Shown here: positions 1-7,840 of the stretch, piece after piece
Numbering within the stretch: the stretch's first letter is position 1
How the letters are laid out: each line of letters opens with the position of its first letter
Assembly: GCA_020161015.1 (NCBI GenBank)
Contig: JAIUOT010000024.1
Span: 1-64,000 of the forward strand
Reading direction: 5' to 3'
DNA from: Actinomycetota bacterium
Lineage (GTDB): Bacteria; Actinomycetota; Actinomycetes; Propionibacteriales; Propionibacteriaceae
DNA length: 64,000 bases
Program-made: the position numbers and the translations under genes
Notes under the pieces: generated by a model
Told to the model about the DNA's origin: nothing
Databases searched by the model: none
The model's input: the letters and a program-made list of their open reading frames with translations, nothing else

Positions 1-107
1 CCACCCTGCAAGCCCAATACGACGACGCCGTCGCCAAGGACCAGCACCACCGAGCCGGTACCTACCGAGCCCTCCTGGCCACCATCACCGAAAGCGAAGC
101 CTCATGA
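1..107 (+). CDS. C-terminal end of an unidentified protein (cut by window edge)
   Basis: An open frame runs from the window start to TGA at 105-107 and gives 34 residues (third frame) ending ATITESEAS. The composition (Ala, Asp, Gln, Arg, Glu, helix-like) looks like a real charged C-terminus rather than a shadow frame. The rest of the gene lies outside the window, so no family can be named. A transposase- or IstB-like ending was considered but nothing visible supports it. Confidence 0.4.
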   Translation, partial: TLQAQYDDAVAKDQHHRAGTYRALLATITESEAS

Positions 108-172
108 ACCCCCGCCCCGACCATCACGTGCATAATGCCGAATGCAGTGCGTTCTAGGCTGGGCTTGGCTGG

Positions 173-1036
173 TCAGGTGAATGCCTTGTCTGGCCGGGGT
201 TTGGTGATGCCCGTCTGGCCGGCGAGGATGTCTGCCGCGAGCCATCCGATTGCGCAGAACTGTCCGAGCACTCGGTCTGGGATCGGGCTGTAGTCGTAGG
301 GGTTGGTGCCACCGAAGTAGGTGAGCGCGGCCTGCCTTATGCGCGTTTCCATGTTTCTGGCGGAAACTGGGGTGACCTTGGCGCCGAGCAGGGCGTTGGC
401 GAGGATGTACTGTTCCGCCCACATGCCCCAGTCGGGTTCGGTGTCACCCTGACAGAACACCCGGGTCCGGCCTTCGCACTCGGACAATGCGGTCTTCGCC
501 AGCTCCCGGACCGATTCGACCGCGGGCAGGCACTCGCGGGCTTGTTCGATGATGCGGGCGTCGAGCCTGTCATGGGATTTGGCGTGGGAGAGGCGCCACT
601 CCAAGGCTGGCCCGGGCCAGTGCCAGGCTGGGAACCACGGGTTGCGGAGGCGGACTTCGAGATGAAGCATCGTCTCGCCGGCGCGATGCCAAACCAGGCA
701 CTGGACGCCATCGAGATCGATCACGCGCGCGTTGCGGCGATTCAACAGGTAGATGCTGTTCATGTAGGGGCGCACGTAAGTCTCGGGGGGGATCTTGCCT
801 GACGCCCAACCTTCGGCAATGGACTCCAGAAGATGCGCGAGACGCGCAGGGGCAACTTCGGGCACAGACACATCCAACACCCTCACTTTCCGGGTGCGCC
901 CCAAACGACCAGTACACGCCGCGTGGGGAGGCACGATTCGGCAGTCGCGCGGGCACTGGTCGAGTGCGATGTTTCTGCTGCTGACGATCGGTTCCGCGAG
1001 CAGACCTCGGAGGACCTTGAGGCTGCCATCGGCCAC
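173..1036 (-). CDS. Hypothetical protein, 287 aa
   Basis: This is an open frame of 287 codons with protein-like composition. It is rich in Trp and Tyr through the middle (for example CLVWHRAG, NPWFPAWHWPGP) and has a soluble C-terminal half. There is no signal peptide and no membrane helix. I do not recognise a family. The start is uncertain: the first ~50 residues are Arg/Pro/Cys-rich and less protein-like, and several GTG/TTG codons near residues 51-58 (around 863-886) could be the true start. It stands alone, convergent with the truncated gene at the window edge and divergent from the small gene at 1185. Confidence 0.5.
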   Translation of the reverse strand: MADGSLKVLRGLLAEPIVSSRNIALDQCPRDCRIVPPHAACTGRLGRTRKVRVLDVSVPEVAPARLAHLLESIAEGWASGKIPPETYVRPYMNSIYLLNRRNARVIDLDGVQCLVWHRAGETMLHLEVRLRNPWFPAWHWPGPALEWRLSHAKSHDRLDARIIEQARECLPAVESVRELAKTALSECEGRTRVFCQGDTEPDWGMWAEQYILANALLGAKVTPVSARNMETRIRQAALTYFGGTNPYDYSPIPDRVLGQFCAIGWLAADILAGQTGITKPRPDKAFT

Positions 1037-1184
1037 TTCTATCGCGTAGATCTGAAGGACGGCTGGTGGTGGCGTGGCCGCCCTCGTTCGGGCCCGCTCG
1101 CTCAGTACCTAAGCGACGCCATCTGAAGGTCCTCTTCTGCCGCACACCGCGCGGGCTCGGGCACCCGAATGGAAGAGTGGCGGT

Positions 1185-1463
1185 GTGACGACTCCGAGCC
1201 ATCCCATGCTGCCGTTCCTCGTCGATCTCGAGTCGGCGTACAACCCCGACGCCGAGCGTCAGTACGACCCGAAGGACCTCGTCGCCTTCGCACTATCCTG
1301 GCCGGGATCTGACTACTGGCCGGGCCTTGCGCTTGGTTGGCTTGAACAAGGTGTGCCCTACAGCGCTCTGCGCGATCAAGTCTCCGCTATCGAAGGCGAT
1401 CGTCATCGAAGCCAAGCCTTGCGCCACCGCGCCCGGCGACTGCTACTCCACCTCGCTACCTGA
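1185..1463 (+). CDS. Hypothetical small protein, 92 aa
   Basis: The gene starts at GTG 1185 with a purine-rich GGAAGAG stretch just upstream as a possible ribosome binding site. The product begins MTTPSHPMLPFLVDLE and is soluble, with many acidic residues and Trp/Tyr (SWPGSDYWPGLALGW) and a basic C-terminal helix (RSQALRHRARRLLLHL). It looks like a genuine small actinobacterial protein, but no family is recognised. A 48-bp tandem repeat begins 8 bp after its stop codon. Confidence 0.5.
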   Translation: MTTPSHPMLPFLVDLESAYNPDAERQYDPKDLVAFALSWPGSDYWPGLALGWLEQGVPYSALRDQVSAIEGDRHRSQALRHRARRLLLHLAT

Positions 1464-1471
1464 ACATCCTG

Positions 1472-1624
1472 ATCTGCCGCGCCGCGGACGGTAGCCTCCG
1501 GCTGCCCGGCCGCGACCTCATCTGCCGCGCCGCGGACGGTAGCCTCCGGCTGCCCGGCCGCGACCTCATCTGCCGCGCCGCGGACGGTAGCCTCCGGCTG
1601 CCCGGCCGCGACCTCATCTGCCGC
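1472..1624. repeat. Tandem repeat, three exact 48-bp units plus a partial fourth
   Basis: Identical 48-bp units start at 1472, 1520 and 1568, and the first ~9 bases of a fourth unit begin at 1616. Each unit starts ATCTGCCGCGCCGCGGACGG and is very GC-rich. The repeats touch each other without spacers, so this is a minisatellite-type repeat and not a CRISPR array. The unit length is a multiple of three; on the minus strand it would encode a 16-residue repeat (AADEVAAGQPEATVRG), but no convincing gene covers it. It lies between the 92-aa gene and the acetyltransferase gene. Confidence 0.9.
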
Positions 1625-1684
1625 TCTCAGGCGCCGGCCGGGTCGCCGCTTGTCGCGCTGGCACGCAGTGGGCACGCTGAACGC

Positions 1685-2242
1685 ATGAGTTCGCCCTACC
1701 CCCTCCGCACTGAGCACCTGATTCTGCGCCCGCTGCGGGAGCAGGACATCGACGTTATCCTCGCCTACCGCAACGACCCGGAGGTGGCGGCACTACAGGA
1801 CTGGGACCTTCCCGTATCGCGGGAGCGGGTCGAGCGGCACGTCGCGGCCCAGACGGGGTGGGTCGACGTCTTCCCTGGCGAACCTCGTCAGATCGGTATC
1901 GAACTGGACGGCGAACTCATCGGTGACCTCTACGTGAGACTCGACGAGCATGGGGGCGTCGCCGAGATCGGCTTCACCCTGCGGACCGAGTTCCAGGGCA
2001 GGGGGTTCGCCTACGAGGCTGCCTCCGCCGTGGTCGCCGATCTGATCGAGCGCCTCGGGTGCCACCGGATCTTCGGCCAACTGTCGCCGGAGAATGTGCG
2101 CTCGGCGAAGCTGCTCGAACGGCTGGGAATGCACGTCGAATCGCTGGCACCCAAGTCCTACTGGTGCCGTGGGGCCTGGGACGACAACCTCGTCTACGCG
2201 ATGAGCGACGGCGAATGGCGGACGCGTCCCGCCTCGATGTGA
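1685..2242 (+). CDS. GNAT family N-acetyltransferase (RimJ/RimL-like)
   Basis: The 185-aa protein has the layout of the RimJ/RimL-type GNAT family, which uses acetyl-CoA to acetylate protein N-termini or small amines. It opens with the typical strand TEHLILRPLREQDID. The acetyl-CoA loop is seen as LRTEFQGRGFAYEAA (residues ~98-112, RGxA type), followed by the conserved ENVRSAKLLERLGM segment (residues ~138-151). Length is normal for the family. The substrate cannot be told from sequence. It stands alone ~165 bp upstream of the DeoR regulator, which has its own ribosome binding site. Confidence 0.85.
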   Translation: MSSPYPLRTEHLILRPLREQDIDVILAYRNDPEVAALQDWDLPVSRERVERHVAAQTGWVDVFPGEPRQIGIELDGELIGDLYVRLDEHGGVAEIGFTLRTEFQGRGFAYEAASAVVADLIERLGCHRIFGQLSPENVRSAKLLERLGMHVESLAPKSYWCRGAWDDNLVYAMSDGEWRTRPASM

Positions 2243-2407
2243 CAGCGCGTCACGGCGCGCGCATCGGCCGTCCGCGCACGCTGATGGAACCGAGCCCCAC
2301 GGCAATCGCGGGCTTCCAGTCGGCCTCCGACGACACAACGAGGGCGCCTGCCGCACCCCCGCTGGTGAGGTGACCCCGGTCTACACTTCGGGCAGGAGGT
2401 TCGAGCG

Positions 2408-3442
2408 ATGGCAGCGGGCGTGGGACGGTCGTCGGCGAAGTCGGTCCGCGCCCGTCGCCGCCAGGTGGTCGACCTCGTGACGGCGGCCGGTGCGATCAGC
2501 GTGGAGGACATCGCGACGCAGACCGGCGTGTCCAGCGTCACCATCTATCGCGACCTGTGGGCCCTGGAGAAGTCCGGGCAGCTGACCCGCTCCCAGCGAG
2601 GGCTCGTCTCCCTTGCGCCCCCGCACCGAGGGAACGACTCGGACGCCCTGTCGGACCCCACGCAGCATGCCCGTGGCAAGGCCGCCATCGCCGATGCCGT
2701 GATCAAGCGGATCCCTTCCGGGAGCACGGTGATCATGGACTGCTCCACCGCGGCCGTCGAGATCTCGCGCGAGCTGCTCGACCAGGAGCTCACGGTGATC
2801 ACGGACTCCCTGGCAGTGGCGAAGGAGTTGAAGCGGGCGCCCGGCATCCGCCTCTTGCTGACCGGAGGGGAGTACCACGCCGCCAGCGAGTCCCTCGTCG
2901 GCAAGGCCGCGATCGACATGGTCGCCGGCCTCCGGGCGGACTACAGCCTGATCGGGGTCACCGGGATCAGTGCGAGCGGGTGCTTCCACCCGGTCGAGGC
3001 CGTGTCCCAGGTGAAGCAAGCCATGATCGCGTCCTCGATCACCCCGGTGCTCCTTGTCGACCACACCGACTGGGCCGTCACCGCGCTGCACCGGTTCGGC
3101 TCGCTGTCGGACTTCGCCGAGGCCGTGGTCGATCCCGATACCAGCGCCGAGCAGCTGGCCATCCTGCGGGAAGCCGTCCCAACGGTCACGGTGGCCGAGC
3201 AACCCACCTGCCCGTACTGTGCGGGCCTCTCCTTCCGCCTCCACCTGGATGGCGTGTGGCGCCTGGTCCACGAGGACGACGGACATTCGCCGCGGCGAGA
3301 GCTCACCCCCGCGGAGGCTCGTGAGTTCTTCCTGACGGGCGGCGCCAAGACAACGTGCCCGCACTGCGGCGCGACCATCCGCGGCTACAGGGGCGGATCG
3401 CAGCCATCAGCCTCGGTGGGGATCCTGCCGACGAGGTCGTGA
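2408..3442 (+). CDS. DeoR-family transcriptional regulator with a C-terminal Cys4 extension
   Basis: The N-terminal helix-turn-helix (residues ~15-70, VSSVTIYRDLWALEKSGQL) and the following sugar-phosphate-sensing-like domain (~90-250; TVIMDCSTA, VITDSLAVA, LLTGGEY) are those of DeoR regulators, which usually repress sugar or nucleoside genes. Ordinary DeoR proteins are about 250-260 aa; this one is 344 aa. The extra tail carries CPYC (Cys269/272) and CPHC (Cys318/321), a likely zinc ribbon. AGGAGG lies 7 bp upstream of ATG 2408. The next gene downstream in the same direction encodes a membrane protein, which could be its target. Confidence 0.85.
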   Translation: MAAGVGRSSAKSVRARRRQVVDLVTAAGAISVEDIATQTGVSSVTIYRDLWALEKSGQLTRSQRGLVSLAPPHRGNDSDALSDPTQHARGKAAIADAVIKRIPSGSTVIMDCSTAAVEISRELLDQELTVITDSLAVAKELKRAPGIRLLLTGGEYHAASESLVGKAAIDMVAGLRADYSLIGVTGISASGCFHPVEAVSQVKQAMIASSITPVLLVDHTDWAVTALHRFGSLSDFAEAVVDPDTSAEQLAILREAVPTVTVAEQPTCPYCAGLSFRLHLDGVWRLVHEDDGHSPRRELTPAEAREFFLTGGAKTTCPHCGATIRGYRGGSQPSASVGILPTRS

Positions 3443-3789
3443 GGTCCGTCCTCTGACTCGTGGCGGGAGAGCACCGCGCTTCTCCGTCGGCGCAATCACC
3501 TGCCGGTGGGCACCGTCGGACGCCGACCGTCCTCCCGTGCGCACTTCACAAATGTTCAGCTTCTTCACATTCGCTGCACAAACTGACGGCGAGTACCACG
3601 AAACCGCCAGCGTCTCTTCACTTTTAGTGTAGTTTTTCCTTCAGTTGTGGGCCTCGCATCGTCGCGAGGGCCTTGCCTGAGGGAACGCCCTCGCTCGGTG
3701 ATCCGCCCGGGAGCACCTCCGAGCCGTCGCTCCTTCCGGCACCCGCTCGGGAAGCTGGCGCAACGCATACCTGTGAAGGAAGAGGACCT
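3443..3789 (+). promoter_or_regulatory. 347-bp intergenic region with candidate DeoR operator and promoter
   Basis: No gene is seen here. The central part (about 3541-3650) is AT-rich compared with its flanks. It contains repeated TTCACA words (near 3545 and 3565) and a perfect inverted repeat CACT-TTT-AGTG at 3619-3629, followed by a T-rich run. This looks like the promoter/operator of the membrane-protein gene at 3790, possibly bound by the upstream DeoR-type regulator; that link is inference. The gene itself starts after the purine-rich sequence GAAGGAAGAGG. Confidence 0.45.
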
Positions 3790-4773
3790 ATGGAGTTCCT
3801 GTTCATGCTCATCGCATCTCTCGGCGGTGGCCTCATCGGCGCCGCGTTCGGCGCCAACTTCGCCTTCGCGATGGTCGGCTTCGTCCTGATGGGCGGGATC
3901 GGCGCCGCCGTCGCCGGAGATCCGAACATGAGCACGATGCTGTTCAGCTACGTCGCCTTCGGCCCGTTCCTCGGCCCGCACGTCGCCTTCGCCGGCGGTG
4001 TCGCGGCGGCGGGCTACGCGGCCAAGAAGGGCTACCTGGAGACCGGCCGCGACGTCGGTACGCCGCTGGCGAAGCTCGGCAAGGTCGACGTCCTGATGGT
4101 CGGCGCGCTGTTCGGCGCGCTCGGTTTCGCGATCCAGCAGGGCATCGCCCTGATCCCCTGGTTCGGCGGCCACACGGACGGCGTTGCGCTCGCGGTCGTG
4201 CTCTCGGGCATGATCGCCCGACTCATGTTCGGGACGCCGTCCCTGCTCAACGCGAAGAAGCCCGGCACGAACGGCCTGCTCGGCGTCGACGATGCCAACT
4301 GCTGGGTGCGCTTCCAGGAGAAGCCCAGCCAGTTCCTGACCCTCGGCGCCCTGGCCGGCCTGTTCGCGGCGGGCGTCTCGATCATGCTGGCAACCCACCT
4401 GCCCTCGATCGGCGGCTCGGCGAACACGCTCGCATTCGGCGTCTCGGCCATCACCATCGCGTTCCTCAACATGGGCTGGTCGACACCGGTCACCCACCAC
4501 ATGACGAACATCGGCGGTCTCGCTGCGGTCGCCTTCTACCCGGTCGTGGCAGGCGCCCCGACCATCGTCGCGGCCGGCTGGAACCCCGGTGCGGCGGTGG
4601 GTGCGATCCTGATCGGAGCCGTGTTCGGTGCCATCGCCGGAGGGCTGGGCGAGTTGTTCCAGCGCCTCTTCCTTGCCCGAGGCAACACCCACATCGACCC
4701 GCCGGCCTTTGCCATCTGGGTCGGCAACACCCTGGTCGCGCTCTGCCTGCTGGCGGTGGGCGGAGCTGCCTGA
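3790..4773 (+). CDS. Polytopic membrane protein, permease-like, 327 aa
   Basis: ATG 3790 follows a strong purine-rich ribosome binding site (AAGGAAGAGG), so I prefer it to upstream alternatives. The 327-aa product is almost entirely hydrophobic with about 8-9 membrane segments rich in Gly and Ala (for example LGGGLIGAAFGANFAFAM, GALAGLFAAGVSIML, AAVGAILIGAVFGAIAGG). A soluble loop with NCWVRFQEKPSQF lies mid-protein and a conserved-looking WSTPVTHHMTN segment at ~residue 240. It resembles uncharacterised actinobacterial and archaeal permease-like proteins (possibly DUF7973). Placement behind the DeoR-type regulator suggests transport of a sugar-like compound. A strong terminator follows. Confidence 0.65.
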   Translation: MEFLFMLIASLGGGLIGAAFGANFAFAMVGFVLMGGIGAAVAGDPNMSTMLFSYVAFGPFLGPHVAFAGGVAAAGYAAKKGYLETGRDVGTPLAKLGKVDVLMVGALFGALGFAIQQGIALIPWFGGHTDGVALAVVLSGMIARLMFGTPSLLNAKKPGTNGLLGVDDANCWVRFQEKPSQFLTLGALAGLFAAGVSIMLATHLPSIGGSANTLAFGVSAITIAFLNMGWSTPVTHHMTNIGGLAAVAFYPVVAGAPTIVAAGWNPGAAVGAILIGAVFGAIAGGLGELFQRLFLARGNTHIDPPAFAIWVGNTLVALCLLAVGGAA

Positions 4774-4791
4774 GCGGTGAGGCACGAACGT

Positions 4792-4820
4792 CCCGGCGCC
4801 ATGTGGAATATGGCGCCGGG
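4792..4820 (+). terminator. Stem-loop terminator
   Basis: A perfect 11-bp stem (CCCGGCGCCAT at 4792-4802, ATGGCGCCGGG at 4810-4820) with a 7-nt loop lies 19 bp after the stop of the membrane-protein gene. There is no U-tract, as is common in actinobacteria. From here to 5036, before the convergent response-regulator gene, I see nothing further. Confidence 0.75.
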
Positions 4821-5036
4821 ACGCGAGCCGGAACGGCCCTGAGCGCGCGCTCGCTCAGCGTAGCCCGTCGAGGAGATCGGCTCCGCGGATCACCCCGAAC
4901 CGGCCCGCGCACCGACCCGGTCGCGCAGAGAGGAAGCACCACCGGTGTTCTCCGGCCGGGTCGGTGTACACCACAGGCGGACGCGAACGCCCAGCTCGCC
5001 CGTGTCGATGCCGGGCCACCGCGCGCGACCTGCCGG

Positions 5037-5714
5037 TCAGGGACGTTGCAGGTAGGCCAGCACCGCGAGCACCCGGCGGTTGTCGGAGAGGGACTCGGCG
5101 AGGTCGAGCTTGGCGAAGATCGCGCTGACGTTCTTCTCCACCGCCCCGGTGCCGATCGTGAGGCGTTCGGCGATGCTGGCGTTGCTGCGACCTTCGGCGA
5201 TCAGCTCGAGGACTTCCAGCTCCCGCGGCGTCAGTGCCGCGAGCGGGTCCCTGGCTGTCGCCACCAGTCGTTTGACGACCAACGGGTCGAGCACCGTCCC
5301 GCCCTCGTGGACGCGCCGGACGGCCTCGGTGAACTCGGCCAGGGAGGTCACCCGGTCCTTGAGGAGGTACCCGACGCCACCACGAGCATCGGCGAGCAGC
5401 TCCCTGGCGTAGATCGTCTCCACGTACTGGCTGAGCACCAGCACCGCCACCGACGGGATGCTGCGCCTCAGCTCGAGCGCGGCCCTGATCCCCTCGTCGT
5501 GGTAGCCCGGGGGGAGCCGGACGTCCATCACCACGACGTCCGGTTCGGCCGCGCGCACCCGCCCGACGATGTCGTCGGCGTCCGCGAAGGCCCCCACCGT
5601 CAGGTAGCCGGCCTCTTCGAACAGGCGCGCCAGGCCCTCGCGGAGCAGCACTGAGTCCTCGACGAGCAGGATGCGGATCGCGCCCGCGCCAGCGGTGGGA
5701 GCGTTCGGGGCCAC
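5037..5714 (-). CDS. LuxR/NarL-type response regulator
   Basis: This 225-aa cytoplasmic regulator pairs with the kinase encoded just upstream. The receiver domain (residues ~12-130) begins IRILLVEDSVLLREGL, with the phosphate-accepting Asp64 in VVVMDVRLPPG and the conserved Lys in YLLKDRV. A LuxR-type DNA-binding helix-turn-helix (LTPRELEVLELIAEGRSN, TGAVEKNVSAIFAKL) closes the protein. I chose GTG 5714 because it lies 4 bp after the kinase stop codon and gives a normal length; a longer frame reaching 5795 would overlap the kinase and adds a non-homologous Arg/Pro tail. Confidence 0.93.
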   Translation of the reverse strand: MAPNAPTAGAGAIRILLVEDSVLLREGLARLFEEAGYLTVGAFADADDIVGRVRAAEPDVVVMDVRLPPGYHDEGIRAALELRRSIPSVAVLVLSQYVETIYARELLADARGGVGYLLKDRVTSLAEFTEAVRRVHEGGTVLDPLVVKRLVATARDPLAALTPRELEVLELIAEGRSNASIAERLTIGTGAVEKNVSAIFAKLDLAESLSDNRRVLAVLAYLQRP

Positions 5715-5718
5715 CCGC

Positions 5719-7089
5719 TCAGGATAGGGACGCCGGCGTGGCCGGGCGAGCCCCCAGCGCCAGCGGGACGACGATGTCGACGCGGGTCGGACCACCCGGA
5801 GGGCTCTCCAGCGTCAGTGCGCCCCGCAGTCCGTGGAGACGCTCCTGGAGCCCGGCCAGACCGTGGCCGTCGCCGACCACCGCTCCCCCGCGACCGTCGT
5901 CGGTGACACTCACCCGCAGGCGGCTCGGCTCGTCCCGCTGGACGCGGGCGCTGACGGCGACCTCGCGGGCGCCGGAGTGCTTGGCGGCGTTGGTCAACAG
6001 CTCGGCGACGACGAAGTACACCGCGCGGGCGACCTCCGGCGGGACGGCCTCGTCCAGGGCGGGATCGAGGTCGGTGCCCACCGGCAGCGGGCTCTCCTCG
6101 GCCAGCGCGGTCAGGGCGGCCAGGAGGCCACGGTCGGCCAGGAGCGGCGGGGCCACCCCGCGTGACAGGGCGCGGAGCTCGTCGAGTGCGGCCTTGGCCT
6201 GCTGCTGCGCCTCGCGGGCGAGGGCGGCGGCGCGGTCGGTGTCGCCGGCGACCGCCTGCCGCTCGGTGGCGGCGAGGTCCATCTGGAGCCGCACCAGCCG
6301 CTGCTGGGGGCCGTCGTGCAGGTCACGCTCGAGGCGTCGCATGGCGGAGTCCTCGGCGGTGACCGCCGATTGGCGGGCGCGCGCCTCCGCGTCCGCCCGT
6401 GCGGCGAGCTCGTCGGAAGGCCAGCGTCCGAGCAGGGCGGCCGCGATCGCGTGGCGCAGACGACCCAGCCCGTTGATCACCCACGGCAGCGTGATGCCGA
6501 AGAGGATCCCCGTCCCGAGGTAGGCCACGCTCTCCACCGCACGGACGGTCGCGCCCTGGAGGAAGGGCAGCTGGGCCTGCAGCCAGCCCGGCCAGTCGTT
6601 CACCGAGGGGTCGGGGAGGAAGGCCTGCCAGAACCAGTAGGTCAGCCCGCCCAGGGTGGTCGCCCACCACGTCACCGCGAGCGAGAAGGTGACGGTGCTG
6701 ACGATCGGGTTGATGATCAGCCCGTGCAGCAGGTAGGACCAGTAGTGGCCCGACCGCAGCGGGGCGAGCAGGCGGGAGAGCCAGTGCGTATCGGCGGCGG
6801 GACGGCGCCACTCGGGCTCTGCGATCTCCGGCAGCCCGGTCCAGCCCAGCATGGCCCGCTCGGCGACGCCGAACCCGCGGGCGAGCAGGAGGGCACCGGT
6901 CATCAGCGGCAGTCCGACCAGGAGGATGACCATTCCCAGGCCGGCGAAGAACACGGCGCTGAGCACCGAGATCGCGACCATCGAGACGACGAAGCTGGTG
7001 ATCAGGAAGGCGGACGTGCCCGGGGCCCGGCCCCAGGCGGTGACGTAGCGATGGAGCCAGGAGGCGTCTTCGGGGCGGTCGTGGGGCAT
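5719..7089 (-). CDS. Sensor histidine kinase of the NarL/LuxR type (HisKA_3)
   Basis: The 456-aa kinase starts at ATG 7089 after a purine-rich GAGAGAAGA. It has paired N-terminal membrane helices (~27-72), a sensor region with two further membrane pairs (~118-210, resembling the actinobacterial Sensor domain PF13796), then the dimerisation/phosphoacceptor motif RRLERDLHDGPQQRL with His258. The ATPase domain follows (VTDDGRGG, DGHGLAGLQERLHGLRG). It presumably phosphorylates the response regulator encoded 4 bp downstream. The signal is unknown; kinases of this class often respond to envelope stress. Confidence 0.93.
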   Translation of the reverse strand: MPHDRPEDASWLHRYVTAWGRAPGTSAFLITSFVVSMVAISVLSAVFFAGLGMVILLVGLPLMTGALLLARGFGVAERAMLGWTGLPEIAEPEWRRPAADTHWLSRLLAPLRSGHYWSYLLHGLIINPIVSTVTFSLAVTWWATTLGGLTYWFWQAFLPDPSVNDWPGWLQAQLPFLQGATVRAVESVAYLGTGILFGITLPWVINGLGRLRHAIAAALLGRWPSDELAARADAEARARQSAVTAEDSAMRRLERDLHDGPQQRLVRLQMDLAATERQAVAGDTDRAAALAREAQQQAKAALDELRALSRGVAPPLLADRGLLAALTALAEESPLPVGTDLDPALDEAVPPEVARAVYFVVAELLTNAAKHSGAREVAVSARVQRDEPSRLRVSVTDDGRGGAVVGDGHGLAGLQERLHGLRGALTLESPPGGPTRVDIVVPLALGARPATPASLS

Positions 7090-7164
7090 CGGGAGTCTTC
7101 TCTCACTTGCGGGGCGATGGCGGCCTGCGGTCGCGGCTTCGAGCCGTGTCCGGGCCGGTGACAT

Positions 7165-7185
7165 CACACTAGGGACACACTAGGG
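7165..7185 (-). promoter_or_regulatory. Tandem 11-bp direct repeat upstream of the two-component operon
   Basis: CACACTAGGG occurs at 7165-7174 and again at 7176-7185, that is, with an 11-bp period on one face of the helix. On the operon's strand it reads CCCTAGTGTG twice and lies ~76-96 bp upstream of the kinase start. This is the arrangement expected for a dimeric response-regulator site, so autoregulation is a reasonable guess. The minus-strand TAGTGT words could also serve as -10 elements. Confidence 0.4.
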
Positions 7186-7382
7186 GCGGCCGGCATCCGG
7201 CGGCCTCCCCAATTGCTGCGGGGGTTATCCCCCCGCGTCCGTGCCCCGTCGATGACGTCCGGGCAGGGAGGATTGTCCAGCGGCCGCGTGCCGTCGGTTG
7301 GGTCGGGATGGTGCAAGGAGGCGGGGTGCTCGGCGCCCGCAGTCGGCGAGCGATACTGCGGGTCGTCCGTAACGGTGGAGCG

Positions 7383-7760
7383 ATGCTGGGTAGCGTGGGG
7401 CAGGTGGGCGTCGGGTTCGGGATCTTGCTCGGCTGGGCCGTCGTGGCTGCGGTGATCGCGGTCGTGGCCCTTCCGTTCGTGGTTCGGGCTGTGCCGGCAG
7501 TGCGCCGCGCGTCACTGGTGGCCCGCTCTCCGCGACGCGCTGCCGAAGCGACAGTGGTCAACAAGCGAACCGAACTCGCGTCATCGCAGGACGGCTCAGG
7601 AACTCAGCAGCACTTCGTCACCTTCCAATTCCCTGACGGTGAGCGCGTCGAGCTCGGCGTAGCTGGAGGCGAGTCCGGGATGCTGACCGTTGGTGACCAG
7701 GGCACCCTCGATTGGCAAGGCCCGCGCTTCCACGGCTTCACCCGCGAAATCCTCCGCTGA
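7383..7760 (+). CDS. DUF2500-like membrane-anchored protein, 125 aa
   Basis: The chosen ATG at 7383 gives one N-terminal membrane helix (VGFGILLGWAVVAAVIAVVALPFVV), a short basic linker and a small soluble domain with the order seen in DUF2500 proteins: ATVVNKRTE, then QQHFVTFQFPDGERVELGV, then GDQGTLDWQGPRFHGF. These proteins are widespread and of unknown function. A longer frame reaching 7308 adds a Gly/Arg-rich stretch that is unlikely to be translated. The gene is convergent with the large surface-protein gene. Confidence 0.75.
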   Translation: MLGSVGQVGVGFGILLGWAVVAAVIAVVALPFVVRAVPAVRRASLVARSPRRAAEATVVNKRTELASSQDGSGTQQHFVTFQFPDGERVELGVAGGESGMLTVGDQGTLDWQGPRFHGFTREILR

Positions 7761-7840
7761 CGGGCATCCACCTCAGCATCCCCCTGAGCCGTCGGCCCGT
7801 TGGGTCGAGTTGGCTGTACCCCTCCAGGGGCAGGACCCTG

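Noticed and set aside
1472-1624. CRISPR array
   Set aside because: The 48-bp units abut with no spacers and no cas genes are present.
1403-1717. Minus-strand gene encoding a 16-residue repeat protein
   Set aside because: The frame overlaps the 92-aa gene and the start of the acetyltransferase gene, has no ribosome binding site, and its non-repeat parts do not look like protein.
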